The notes under the pieces: generated by a model | Databases searched by the model: none | The model's input: the letters and a program-made list of their open reading frames with translations, nothing else | Told to the model about the DNA's origin: nothing | Assembly (NCBI GenBank): GCA_903876665.1 | Contig: CAIRAY010000191.1 | Span: forward strand, 1 to 62,981 | Reading direction: 5' to 3' | Origin: an uncultured Fibrobacterota bacterium | Lineage (GTDB): Bacteria > Fibrobacterota > Fibrobacteria > Fibrobacterales > Fibrobacteraceae | Length of the DNA: 62,981 bases | Shown here: positions 52,380 to 61,312 of the stretch, one piece after another | Layout: each line of letters opens with the position of its first letter | Position numbering within the stretch: the stretch's first letter is position 1 | Position numbers and translations under genes: made by a program

Positions 52380-55031
52380 ATGTCACCAGAGTCTCATTCC
52401 TTCCGTACGGATGTTCGCAACGAATTTCGCGCCTACCTGAATGCGGAATCCTTGCGCTTTCCGGATCAGGATTCCTTGCGTATTGATTTGCATTGTCATG
52501 ATTTCAATAGCGATGTGCCTGATGAACTTTGGGGAAGAATTCTAAGGCTTCCTGAAACATGGGTTTCCTCGGAGGACTTATTGGCGCGCCTGGCCATGGC
52601 AAAAACCGATGCCGTAACCATCACCAACCACAATAACGCAAGGTCTTGTTGGACCCTTTTGGATCAGGGAAAAGATATTTTGCCAGGTGCCGAATTTACC
52701 TGCCATTTCGAGGACCTGGCTTTTAGTGCCCATGTGCTGGCCTATGGCTTTTCTCCCCAACAGGAAACCAAGCTGAATGCTTTGCGGGGCAACGCCTACA
52801 AGTTCTTGGATTACACCATGGAACACGATATTCCCACGGTGCTTCCCCATCCGCTCTATTTGTACCATGAAAAGCCATTCCTGGATTTTGCGAACTACGA
52901 AAAATTGGCGCTGATGTTTGAACGCTTTGAGGTCATGAATGGCCAGCGCGATGTTTTGCAGAACCTGCTGGTCTCGGAATGGCTGGGCTCCCTGAATCCG
53001 GAGAAGCTGGAAGAGCTGGGAAAGAAGCATGGAATTCCTCCGGGTCGCTACTGCCGGGACCCATACCGCAAGCGCAGTACGGGTGGTTCGGATGATCACT
53101 TCGCCTTATTTGCCGGTGGGGCTGGAACTCGCATCCGCATTCCGGACCTGAAACGCAAATTGATTACGCATAAAGCGTCAGAACTGGCCCTGGAAGGCTT
53201 GCGACATGGAGACATGGCCCCTTATGGCACGGTGGCTGAGGATGAAAAACTTTCCATCGCCTTTTTGGATTACTTCTGCCAGGTCGCCATGAATATGAAG
53301 GATCCAGGGCTTCTGCGCATGTTTCTCCATCGCGGGGATTTGAAGGACAAATTGATTTGCCTAGGCGTGTCCAATGCCATGCAGGAAATGCGCCGGCATA
53401 AATACACCATGAAATTCCTTACGGTTTTCCATGAATCCCTGCGAGGGAAAAAGCCTGGTTTATTGACTTCGCTGAGTGTCAATAAGCATTACCGCCCACT
53501 CCTGAAAGACTTAGCGGGCATTGCCGAAGCTTCCCAGCAGGGGCCCGAAGCGCACCACGCATTCATGGAACACATCGAAAATATGTTTCTGAAGATTAAT
53601 CGTTTGATTTCTTCTCGCATTTCTTCCCGGGTGGGTAGCCATTTTGAAAGTCCCCAATTCCAGGGTTTGTCCGTAGATGAAATGATCCGTCGGTTTGAGC
53701 TTCCCAGTCATTTTCGCATGCTCTCGGATCCAAGCCAGGTGGGGGACCGCAAGGCCGATAACATGACTACGGTGAGCGTCTCGGATCTCTTGGACCAGCT
53801 GTCCTTTCCTGCGCTTTTTTATGGAATCATGGGTGGGGCCCGATTCATGAGCTCACGAGTCCTTTATCATGACCGTGCCACCGTGCAGGCCTTTGCCAAG
53901 GCCATTGGCGGACATGAGCCCCCGAAAAGGGTCCTGTGGTTAACCGATACGCTCTATGATAAAAATGGAGTTGCGAGCGTTTTGCAGGCGACCTTGCGCG
54001 AGGTGGAGAGGCGTGATCTTCCCATCGACTTTTTGATTTGCTCGGATACAATAAAGCCCCAGAAGCACTTGCGAGTGGTTCCCTCCATGGGTGGGTTTTC
54101 CCTCAAGAGTCTTTCGGAACAGCGAATTCAGTTTCCCAATTTGATGGATGTGCACAAGGTGTTTTTGGAGGGTGGTTACGATCGGGTGATGTGCAGTACT
54201 GAGGCTTTGATGGGCGTTGTGGCGCTTTACTTGAAGCAAGCATTTCATGTCCCCGCCTATTTCTTCATGCATACGGACTGGTTGGATTACGTGACCCGAA
54301 TGACTGATTTGGATACCCACTCCTTGGACCGAATCCGTCGCATGTTGCGCGCCCTTTACCGAGCGTTTGATGGGATATTTGTTCTGAATAGCGAGCATCG
54401 GGAATGGCTTTCCAGTCGTGCTATCGGAATGAGCCCGCGCCGAATCTTTCAGACCGCGCACTGGACCGAGGGGCATTTTGTTCCTCCAGAGCTTGCCCGT
54501 GCCCATCCAGGGGACTCGCCTGTTCTGTTGTTTGCTGGTCGCCTAAGCCAGGAAAAAGGTGTTTTGGAATTGCCCGCCATTCTGGCGGAAGTGCAGAAGA
54601 CTATTCCGGGAGCCCGCCTTCGCATTGCGGGCTCAGGCGTTGCCGAAGCCCAATTGAGGGAACTCTGTCCTCATGCGGAGTTTTTAGGTTGGGTCCCTAG
54701 TGAGCAATTGGCCGAGGTCTATGGTGATGCAGATTTTCTGATGTTGCCCTCGCGCTTTGATACTTTCGGGTGCGTGGTGACCGAAGCCATGGCCTGCGGG
54801 CTTCCTGTGGCAGCCTTTAACACCAAGGGCCCGCGCGACATTATCGAAAACGGGGTTAGCGGGGTGCTTGGAGAAACTGCAGAGGAAATTGGACGTGTAA
54901 TCGCATCAATTCTTCTGGATCCCGAAGGCCTTTCCAGAATGCGTGAAAGGGCGATCAGGCGTGCAGCCCGGTATTCCAAGGATCCGATCATGGATCAATT
55001 GCTGGTGGACATGGGAGTGCTCCCTGAGTGA
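52380..55031 (+). CDS. PHP-domain/GT4 glycosyltransferase fusion
   Basis: An 883-residue two-enzyme protein. Residues about 30-290 are a PHP-like metal phosphoesterase domain: RIDLHCHDFNSD, DAVTITNHNN, LPGAEFTCHF, TVLPHPLYL and GGSDDHFALFAG. Residues about 515-880 are a GT-B glycosyltransferase of family 4: VLWLTDTLYDKNGV, FFMHTDWLDYV, FAGRLSQEKGVLELP, and the nucleotide-sugar segment PSRFDTFGCVVTEAMACGLP. It probably makes a glycolipid or glycan and processes a phosphorylated intermediate; the substrate is unknown. Translation follows the glycosidase gene without a gap. Confidence 0.85.
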   Translation: MSPESHSFRTDVRNEFRAYLNAESLRFPDQDSLRIDLHCHDFNSDVPDELWGRILRLPETWVSSEDLLARLAMAKTDAVTITNHNNARSCWTLLDQGKDILPGAEFTCHFEDLAFSAHVLAYGFSPQQETKLNALRGNAYKFLDYTMEHDIPTVLPHPLYLYHEKPFLDFANYEKLALMFERFEVMNGQRDVLQNLLVSEWLGSLNPEKLEELGKKHGIPPGRYCRDPYRKRSTGGSDDHFALFAGGAGTRIRIPDLKRKLITHKASELALEGLRHGDMAPYGTVAEDEKLSIAFLDYFCQVAMNMKDPGLLRMFLHRGDLKDKLICLGVSNAMQEMRRHKYTMKFLTVFHESLRGKKPGLLTSLSVNKHYRPLLKDLAGIAEASQQGPEAHHAFMEHIENMFLKINRLISSRISSRVGSHFESPQFQGLSVDEMIRRFELPSHFRMLSDPSQVGDRKADNMTTVSVSDLLDQLSFPALFYGIMGGARFMSSRVLYHDRATVQAFAKAIGGHEPPKRVLWLTDTLYDKNGVASVLQATLREVERRDLPIDFLICSDTIKPQKHLRVVPSMGGFSLKSLSEQRIQFPNLMDVHKVFLEGGYDRVMCSTEALMGVVALYLKQAFHVPAYFFMHTDWLDYVTRMTDLDTHSLDRIRRMLRALYRAFDGIFVLNSEHREWLSSRAIGMSPRRIFQTAHWTEGHFVPPELARAHPGDSPVLLFAGRLSQEKGVLELPAILAEVQKTIPGARLRIAGSGVAEAQLRELCPHAEFLGWVPSEQLAEVYGDADFLMLPSRFDTFGCVVTEAMACGLPVAAFNTKGPRDIIENGVSGVLGETAEEIGRVIASILLDPEGLSRMRERAIRRAARYSKDPIMDQLLVDMGVLPE

Positions 55032-55089
55032 GAGCGAATTGCCTTGGAATTGGGTTGATTGCTCCCAAAGAATGTGTTAAAATGATAAC

Positions 55090-57219
55090 GTGTTTAGAAT
55101 TATACCTGATATCCGAAAAAGGTTTTTTAGTGCTGTCTGGAAAAGGATGGAATCGTTTCTGGTCGCCTGTTCGACCATCTTCTTCCTAAAGAATTCTTTT
55201 GCCGGCTTGGTCTTTTTTTCGGTCACTCTGCTTGAGCCTTCCGTTGCTGTTTTAGGCTTGTGCGCCTACATGGTGGGTGAAGCTGTGATGGACGCATTTG
55301 CTCTTCCTGCAGGTGATCCTGTCCGCGCCATTCAGCGTTACAATGCCTTGCTGATTGGGTTTGCCATGGGACACCTGTTTTCGGTTTCGCCCCTTTCCAT
55401 TCTTCTGGTCGCGGGTTTGTCGGTTTTGGTCTATCTTCTTTCCTTTATGCTACAAAGGCTTCTGGCCACCTATTTGGCGTTGCCCGTTCTCAATATCCCC
55501 TTTACCATTGCTGCGCTGATCGCCTATTTGGCTACGGTGAGGTATTCAGCCCTCAATACGGCTTTGGCGCCACTCTCTTCCAAGCTTGATCTTGCTGGCT
55601 TGCCCTTTCTTTTGTCGGGATTTTTTAAGGCGACGGGGCAAGTGTTTTTTATGCCCTATGATTTGCCGGGAATGGTGATTCTTGCGGGGGTTTTGATCGC
55701 CTCGCCCATCATGTTCTTTCTCGCCACCTTCTCCTGGTTTATTGGTACGGGCTTGCAGTTCTTGCTGAAGGGAAGTCTTTACCAGGCCGCCATGGATCCT
55801 TCCTCTTTTAATTTCATTATCGTCGGAGTTGCGCTGGGCGGGGTATTTTTGATTCCTTCCCGCCGTAGCTATTTGATCGCCATGACCGCCGTGGCAGTCT
55901 CTGTTTTTGTGAATGATGCGGTGCAGGTGTTTTGTACGCAATTTCAAATCCCGCCCTTCACCATTGCCTTCAATATTTCGGTTCTGCTTTTTCTGTATAT
56001 GTTGACCTTGCTTCGCCATCCGCGCCTGGGGTCAGGATTATTGGCCACCCCCGAAAAGGCTCTGGCAACCTTCTTCGGCGCCCTCCGGCGCTTTGGGAAA
56101 GTATTACCCGAGCCCCACCTTCCCTTTCATGGCGAATGGACTGTATATCAGGGATTTGATGGGCCATGGACCCATGTGGGCCAGTGGCGACATGCCGTAG
56201 ATTTTGTGATTACCGATGCGGAAGGACGCACCCATGCAAATCAGGGGCGGGCTGTTGCGGATTATTTTTGTTTTGGTGTTCCTGTGATTGCCCCGGTGAG
56301 TGGCTACGTTGTGGATGCTTTTGATGGTTTTGAGGATAACATTATTGGGGATATTGATCGCCGCAATAATTGGGGCAATTACTGCATCATTCGCTCCGAC
56401 TTCGGTTACCACGTGGAGCTGTCCCACTTGAAAAAGGGATCGCTTGCCTGTGCGGTTGGTTCCTACATTCGGGTGGGGATGCCGGTTGGGCTCTGTGGAA
56501 ACTCCGGAAATTCCCCCCAGCCTCACCTGCACATGCAGATTCAGATGTTACCCGCCCTTGGTTCGCCTACGGTTCCCTTCCATTGGGGGAATGCCTGTGC
56601 TTCTGGGCTGATTGTTACAGATCCGGCCCAGATCGATTCCGAGACGCGCCTGTCTTCGCTTCCGACTTCAAAAAAACGCGCACATCTTCTTCAGTTTGGC
56701 TTGGATGATGTCTTTGTGTATTCGGTGGCCCGCAATGGAGTCTCCACCGGGCTTCTGGAACTTTCTGTGGCCATTGATCCTAGTGGCTGGTATTGCCTGT
56801 GCGACAAGGCGGGCAAAGGCAAGCTCTTTTTTGGAACTCGCGGAAACCGTTTTGTCTTTTATTCCTTTTCCGGATCATCTTCCTCGCCCTTGCGATTGCT
56901 GTTTTTGGCTGCCCCGGCCATCCCTTTGTTCGATGAGATGGAATTTGCCTGGGAAGAGCCCATTCCGGATGAACTGATCCGCATTGCCGATTGGCGAAAT
57001 ATTCCCCTTTTGCGATCTTTATTAGGCGGTGGGCCGGGCCTGATTGGGCGTTACGCTCTCGCCAATCCAGACATCATTCGTGGAGAGCTTTTTTACGGCA
57101 AGCGCCAAATGGGCGAGACCACGGCCATTTTGGATTCTTTTCGTGGATTTTGCCAAGTGACAGCCAGCATCGATGGGGTTCGCTGGGAACTGCAGTATTC
57201 GGGAAGTAACAAAAAATGA
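55090..57219 (+). CDS. Urea transporter fused to an M23 metallopeptidase
   Basis: A 709-residue membrane protein starting at GTG 55090. Residues about 20-320 form a urea-transporter domain with about ten hydrophobic helices; SGFFKATGQVFFMPYDLPGMVI corresponds to the pore repeat of UT proteins. Residues about 340-530 are an M23 (LytM) domain with zinc ligands in HAVDF and QPHLHMQIQ and the framework VIAPVSGYVVDAFDGFEDN and VGLCGNSGNSPQPH. A C-terminal beta region of about 170 residues is unassigned. M23 enzymes cut peptidoglycan crosslinks; why one is attached to a channel is unknown. Confidence 0.8.
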   Translation: MFRIIPDIRKRFFSAVWKRMESFLVACSTIFFLKNSFAGLVFFSVTLLEPSVAVLGLCAYMVGEAVMDAFALPAGDPVRAIQRYNALLIGFAMGHLFSVSPLSILLVAGLSVLVYLLSFMLQRLLATYLALPVLNIPFTIAALIAYLATVRYSALNTALAPLSSKLDLAGLPFLLSGFFKATGQVFFMPYDLPGMVILAGVLIASPIMFFLATFSWFIGTGLQFLLKGSLYQAAMDPSSFNFIIVGVALGGVFLIPSRRSYLIAMTAVAVSVFVNDAVQVFCTQFQIPPFTIAFNISVLLFLYMLTLLRHPRLGSGLLATPEKALATFFGALRRFGKVLPEPHLPFHGEWTVYQGFDGPWTHVGQWRHAVDFVITDAEGRTHANQGRAVADYFCFGVPVIAPVSGYVVDAFDGFEDNIIGDIDRRNNWGNYCIIRSDFGYHVELSHLKKGSLACAVGSYIRVGMPVGLCGNSGNSPQPHLHMQIQMLPALGSPTVPFHWGNACASGLIVTDPAQIDSETRLSSLPTSKKRAHLLQFGLDDVFVYSVARNGVSTGLLELSVAIDPSGWYCLCDKAGKGKLFFGTRGNRFVFYSFSGSSSSPLRLLFLAAPAIPLFDEMEFAWEEPIPDELIRIADWRNIPLLRSLLGGGPGLIGRYALANPDIIRGELFYGKRQMGETTAILDSFRGFCQVTASIDGVRWELQYSGSNKK

Positions 57220-57267
57220 AAACGTGGAAATCTACAATAATTGTCGTTAATTATGCGACACGAATAT

Positions 57268-57334
57268 GTCATGCCCGGCATGGGCATCACAGAATATTGC
57301 CGAATGGTGCGGTGATGCCCATGCCGGGCATGAC
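57268..57334. repeat. Dispersed palindromic repeat, full copy
   Basis: GTCATGCCCGGCATGGGCAT opens and ATGCCCATGCCGGGCATGAC closes this 67-nt palindrome, with CACAGAATATTGCCGAATGG and TGCGGTG in between. It shares arms, core and the flank AGGGTTT (here inverted as AAACCCT) with the copy at 62719-62784. It fills most of the gap between the M23 gene and the TPR gene at 57390. Confidence 0.85.
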
Positions 57335-57389
57335 AAACCCTAAAAACCTTGTATTTTGCAATACCCTTGACGATGTTAGAAACATTGCC

Positions 57390-59258
57390 ATGGTGATCAT
57401 CGCAATTTTTTGTGGTGGAAATGCCACCGCCCAATCCGTCAATGATTCAATTTTCCTTCCAGTAGAATCCGCCCAATCCTCACCGGTAGAAGACTCTATA
57501 TCCCTTCCGATAGAAGACACCCTATCTTCTCCAGGAGAAGACTCCATTTCCCATTTTCTGTTGGACGAATCGATTCCCTTGGAAAGTGTGCTCCCTTCTC
57601 CTCCCGTTGAGGTTGAAATACCCATTATTCCTAAGGTTGTTTTATCTGCGAACGATCCGGTTCTTCTGGTTTGGAAATTTGACTCCTGCTTGGTAGCGGG
57701 TGATGCCTATTTTTACATGGGGCAGTACGATAGCGCCCGCACAGCCTTTGCTGAGGCCCATCGCCTGAATCCTGCGAAAGAGGCTCCGCAAATTGGGCAA
57801 TACAATTCCCTTCTCTATGGGAACAATATTCTTGCCGCAGCGAGGCAGGCCGAAAAGCTTTTTGCCCGTTTCCCTTCTTCAGCCAATCGCCAGCGTGTGG
57901 CCTATACTGCTGGATTATTGGGGGTGCCGAATCGAATAGAAAATGTCGCCGATCAAATGGATTCGAGCGATGCGGTATACCGTTGGGGCATTGTCGGCCT
58001 TGGTTTGCGTCAGGACTATTTCAATGCCGCCGTGATTAGCCTCAATGCCTACTCCCGCACAAAAATGCCGGAGTTTCTGGAAGATTACCATTCCTATCGC
58101 GATTCAACGGGATATGTGCCTTTTAGCGGAACGGCGTGGGGCTCGCTCTATTCCTTTAACAAGGATTACCCCTATGCAGACGGTTATGCTGGTGGAGTGG
58201 CGACCCATTTTGGTTCCCTAGTCAATCAGGTTTCCGTGAATGCGGGGCAGTCGATCACCCGGGGGCGCTTCCAGCAGAAGGGCTATCGGGTGGACTATGC
58301 CCTGGACTCCGTTAGGCATTATGTGGATACCCTGGACCGTTGGCACTATTCGGTCCCTTTAACCGGCTGGGATTCCACGTCCGAGCAGCCCGTTCGGAGC
58401 GGAAGCTCGGTTTGGCTACCCGCTCCTCGAGACAGTTTCACGACATCAAACGTCTCGTATACCCCGCAGAGCATCGTGCAGACGGACGTCCATTTGGATT
58501 GGAATCACTTGTTCTCTGCAAAAGCCAGCGCTGGAGTCCAAGGGAGGTTTACCCAAGTTAAAAATGACCTAGTGAAGCAAAATATCATGGGTGGAATCGT
58601 GGCGAATCATACCCTAGGGAATTTTGGCCTCCGTCACCGAGGCTCTTTCAATGCAGTGCGCTATCGTTCGCAGGGTGATTCCCTGCAGCAAATACAGACC
58701 CTAGTCACAACAGACCAATCGATTCGCGATACCCTGTTTACGTATACATATTTTAATCGATTTCGGAATTATGAGTTGGACACACTATTACGAACGGTAA
58801 TGGATTCTGCTGTCTCCTATGAACGGTGGGCATGGACAGAACAAAGTACTTCCGGAAAAATTGCCACCATCAAGACCCTCCAGTATGATTTGGGAATTGA
58901 TCGGACTATGGGTCCTTTCTCTGCATCCCTCGATGGTTCGGTGCGTTGGTTCGCCCCCAACACGGCGGGAATTCCCTCCGGATTACGCTATCACGGGAGT
59001 GGTTCGCTGGCAGGTGTTTGGCGGTTCGGGGCCCTGCGATTGGCTTTGTCGCGTGGCGACCTCTTTTTGCTCGATCAGTCTTCGACCCTAAATACGGTTC
59101 CTCGCCTACGACAATACGCGATCGAAGCGGGTGCGGCGTTGACACCCTGGAAATGGCTGGGCATCGGCTATGAATTGAAGATTGATCGTATCGAAGAATA
59201 CACGTGTACTGTACATTCCCTTGCGGTGACAATCACACCGGATTGGAAACGTCATTAA
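57390..59258 (+). CDS. TPR-containing outer-membrane-like protein
   Basis: A 622-residue protein. ATG 57390 gives a short signal peptide (VIIAIFCGGNATAQ); upstream starts would read through the palindrome. A Ser/Pro/Asp spacer with repeated PVEDSIS-like units is followed by TPR-like helices (residues about 85-230, GDAYFYMGQYDSARTAFAEAHRLNP), then about 350 residues of amphipathic beta strands ending in a charged strand, suggesting an outer-membrane beta-barrel. No precise family. It is followed 28 nt later by another TPR gene. Confidence 0.7.
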   Translation: MVIIAIFCGGNATAQSVNDSIFLPVESAQSSPVEDSISLPIEDTLSSPGEDSISHFLLDESIPLESVLPSPPVEVEIPIIPKVVLSANDPVLLVWKFDSCLVAGDAYFYMGQYDSARTAFAEAHRLNPAKEAPQIGQYNSLLYGNNILAAARQAEKLFARFPSSANRQRVAYTAGLLGVPNRIENVADQMDSSDAVYRWGIVGLGLRQDYFNAAVISLNAYSRTKMPEFLEDYHSYRDSTGYVPFSGTAWGSLYSFNKDYPYADGYAGGVATHFGSLVNQVSVNAGQSITRGRFQQKGYRVDYALDSVRHYVDTLDRWHYSVPLTGWDSTSEQPVRSGSSVWLPAPRDSFTTSNVSYTPQSIVQTDVHLDWNHLFSAKASAGVQGRFTQVKNDLVKQNIMGGIVANHTLGNFGLRHRGSFNAVRYRSQGDSLQQIQTLVTTDQSIRDTLFTYTYFNRFRNYELDTLLRTVMDSAVSYERWAWTEQSTSGKIATIKTLQYDLGIDRTMGPFSASLDGSVRWFAPNTAGIPSGLRYHGSGSLAGVWRFGALRLALSRGDLFLLDQSSTLNTVPRLRQYAIEAGAALTPWKWLGIGYELKIDRIEEYTCTVHSLAVTITPDWKRH

Positions 59259-59286
59259 TGCTTAACCCCCACAAAGGTGGATTATT

Positions 59287-59952
59287 ATGAAAAAATGGAT
59301 CGTAGTGTTTCTCTGTATTGGCCTAGCCCTGGCGCCTACGCTCGCCCAGGACTCTGTAAAAACAACCAAGACGGAAAAGGCTCCAGGCAAGGTCCTGCCC
59401 CAGGCCGTCATTGCCAAGGCCTATTCTGAATCTTATCGCCAAGAGGCCGTTGGAAAATATGTCGAAGCGATTCGGGCCTTGGGTGAGGTTTTTGAAGCTT
59501 ACCCCAAAACCTATACGGTCAATTACCGCATGGGCTGGCTGTATTACCTTAACCGCAACTATGCGGATGCCATGGCTAGTTTGGGCCGCGCCCTGATCGT
59601 GGTTCCGACCTCGGTGGAGGCTTTGAATGTGCAGAATCTGGTGTTTGCGGCCCGGAGCGAATGGCCGGCAGTGGAGGCTCAATCGATAAAGGTAATCAAT
59701 ATTGATTACTACAACATCTATGCAAATGGCTGGTACGCGGTGGCCTTGCGGATGCAAGGCAAGCACGAATATGCCATCCAGGTCAGTCGAAAAATGCTCG
59801 CCATATTCCCGACCTCGGTGCAGTTTTTGCAGGAGCTTGCCGCCAACCTCTTTCTGTCCGGCGAGAAAACCGAAAGCCACGCAGTATTTGAATCGGTGTT
59901 GTTTCTCGATCCCAATAACGAAACAGCCAAAGCTTATCTCAAAAAGTATTGA
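59287..59952 (+). CDS. Secreted TPR protein
   Basis: A 221-residue periplasmic protein with signal peptide (about residues 1-20, ending PTLAQ) and about four TPR units (YRQEAVGKYVEAIRALGEVFEAYP, YRMGWLYYLNRNYADAMASLGRAL, YAVALRMQGKHEYAIQVSRKML, LFLSGEKTESHAVFESVLFLDP). It is a protein-interaction scaffold and is probably cotranscribed with the PqqD-like gene 30 nt downstream. Confidence 0.82.
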   Translation: MKKWIVVFLCIGLALAPTLAQDSVKTTKTEKAPGKVLPQAVIAKAYSESYRQEAVGKYVEAIRALGEVFEAYPKTYTVNYRMGWLYYLNRNYADAMASLGRALIVVPTSVEALNVQNLVFAARSEWPAVEAQSIKVINIDYYNIYANGWYAVALRMQGKHEYAIQVSRKMLAIFPTSVQFLQELAANLFLSGEKTESHAVFESVLFLDPNNETAKAYLKKY

Positions 59953-59982
59953 ACAAAACATCTCTTAGCAAAGGAAATCATT

Positions 59983-60225
59983 ATGGAATTCGAACGATTA
60001 AAATCCTTGGCCATCAGCGACAGCGGGTTCATTTTTGATCCTGCCTCCGGGCATTCCTACACCACCAACGGTACGGGAGTATCCATTATTACAGCCCTCA
60101 AATCCGGTGCCAATCCTGGTGACATTGCTCCTCTGATCATGGAGGAGTACCAAGTATCTCCCGATGATGCAGAACGGGATGTGGCGGACTTCCTGGATGG
60201 CCTGCGCAAACTTATGTTGATTTGA
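59983..60225 (+). CDS. PqqD-like RiPP recognition element protein
   Basis: An 80-residue protein with the PqqD winged-helix layout: LAISDSGFIFDPASGHSY, TTNGTGVSIITALKSGA, EYQVSPDDAERDVADFLDGLRKL. PqqD-like domains hold the leader peptide of a ribosomal peptide precursor, or a comparable segment, and present it to modifying enzymes. It is immediately followed by the ATP-grasp gene (11 nt) and the decarboxylase, which suggests it serves them. Confidence 0.85.
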   Translation: MEFERLKSLAISDSGFIFDPASGHSYTTNGTGVSIITALKSGANPGDIAPLIMEEYQVSPDDAERDVADFLDGLRKLMLI

Positions 60226-60236
60226 AGGAGCCAGCC

Positions 60237-61286
60237 ATGCAATTAACCATCGCTGTGTCAGGGATAAACGCTATCGACAATCCGGGTCCCGGCACGGGCA
60301 TTGTGCGTGCCCTGCGCGAAAGCGCACTCGCTGCCGAAGTGGATCTTCGCATTATTGGACTTGCTTACGACTCCATGGAGCCGGGCATTTACATGCACGA
60401 CATCATTGACAAAAGCTACCTGATGCCATACCCTTCTGCGGGTAGGGATTCCTTCCTGAATCGCATAGCCCATATCCATGAAAGAGAAAATCTTTCGGTA
60501 ATTATTTCGGCACTAGATGCGGAGCTTCCCCTCTACATCGATGTCAAAGATATGTTGCGCGAGCGCTTTGGCATTCGCATGCTCATTCCTGACCGTACCA
60601 TGTTCCAGTTGCGCGATAAAACTCGCCTCAAGGAGCTCGCAGAAAGGATTGGAATCAAGGTTCCGGAATATACGGTTTGTGGATCCTATGGCGATTTTAC
60701 GGCTGCAGTCGAGTCCATTGGCTGTCCTTGTATGGTAAAAGGACCATTCTACGAAGCGTTCAAGGCTTATTCGCCCGCCGAAGCCGACGAGCACTTTCAT
60801 AAGATCGTAAACAAGTGGGGCTATCCGGTCATTGTGCAATCGTTTATTAAAGGCGACGAATACAATGTGATTGGCTGTGGCGACGGCAAAGGCGCGGACT
60901 TCGGATTATTTGCCATGCGCAAGATGACCGTGACGAACCTGGGCAAGGTCTGGAACGCCGTCAGCATCGACAACAAGCCCGTCCTGGAGGCGGCTCGAAG
61001 CATGGTGGAACATTTGCATTGGAGTGGCGGATTTGAACTGGAGACCATGGTAGATGCCAAAGGAGACATTTACCTCATTGAAGTCAATCCTCGCTTCCCT
61101 GCCTGGGTTTATATGGCCGCAGCGGCAGGAATCAACCTGCCTGAGCGCATGGTACGTCTTTTGACGGATCGTGTTTTTGAAAAACATTCAAACTACTCCA
61201 GCGGAAAGCTGATGATTCGCTTCACGGGAGAAATGCTGCGGGACATCGCGGATTTCGAAAAAATTGCCACCGTGGGCGAGCTCTAA
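60237..61286 (+). CDS. ATP-grasp ligase
   Basis: A 349-residue carbamoyl-phosphate-synthase-like ATP-grasp enzyme that should join a carboxylate to an amine or thiol through an acyl phosphate. Key segments are DRTMFQLRDKTRLKELAERI, CPCMVKGPF with the ATP-binding Lys, VIVQSFIKGDEYNV, and ELETMVDAKGDIYLIEVNPRFPAW with the metal-binding Glu and Asn. ATG 60237 is preferred (GGAG 7 nt upstream) to TTG 60222. The substrate is unknown; it lies between a PqqD-like carrier and a PLP decarboxylase. Confidence 0.88.
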   Translation: MQLTIAVSGINAIDNPGPGTGIVRALRESALAAEVDLRIIGLAYDSMEPGIYMHDIIDKSYLMPYPSAGRDSFLNRIAHIHERENLSVIISALDAELPLYIDVKDMLRERFGIRMLIPDRTMFQLRDKTRLKELAERIGIKVPEYTVCGSYGDFTAAVESIGCPCMVKGPFYEAFKAYSPAEADEHFHKIVNKWGYPVIVQSFIKGDEYNVIGCGDGKGADFGLFAMRKMTVTNLGKVWNAVSIDNKPVLEAARSMVEHLHWSGGFELETMVDAKGDIYLIEVNPRFPAWVYMAAAAGINLPERMVRLLTDRVFEKHSNYSSGKLMIRFTGEMLRDIADFEKIATVGEL

Positions 61287-61312
61287 ACTTTATCTATTGC
61301 AAAAGGAAGATC

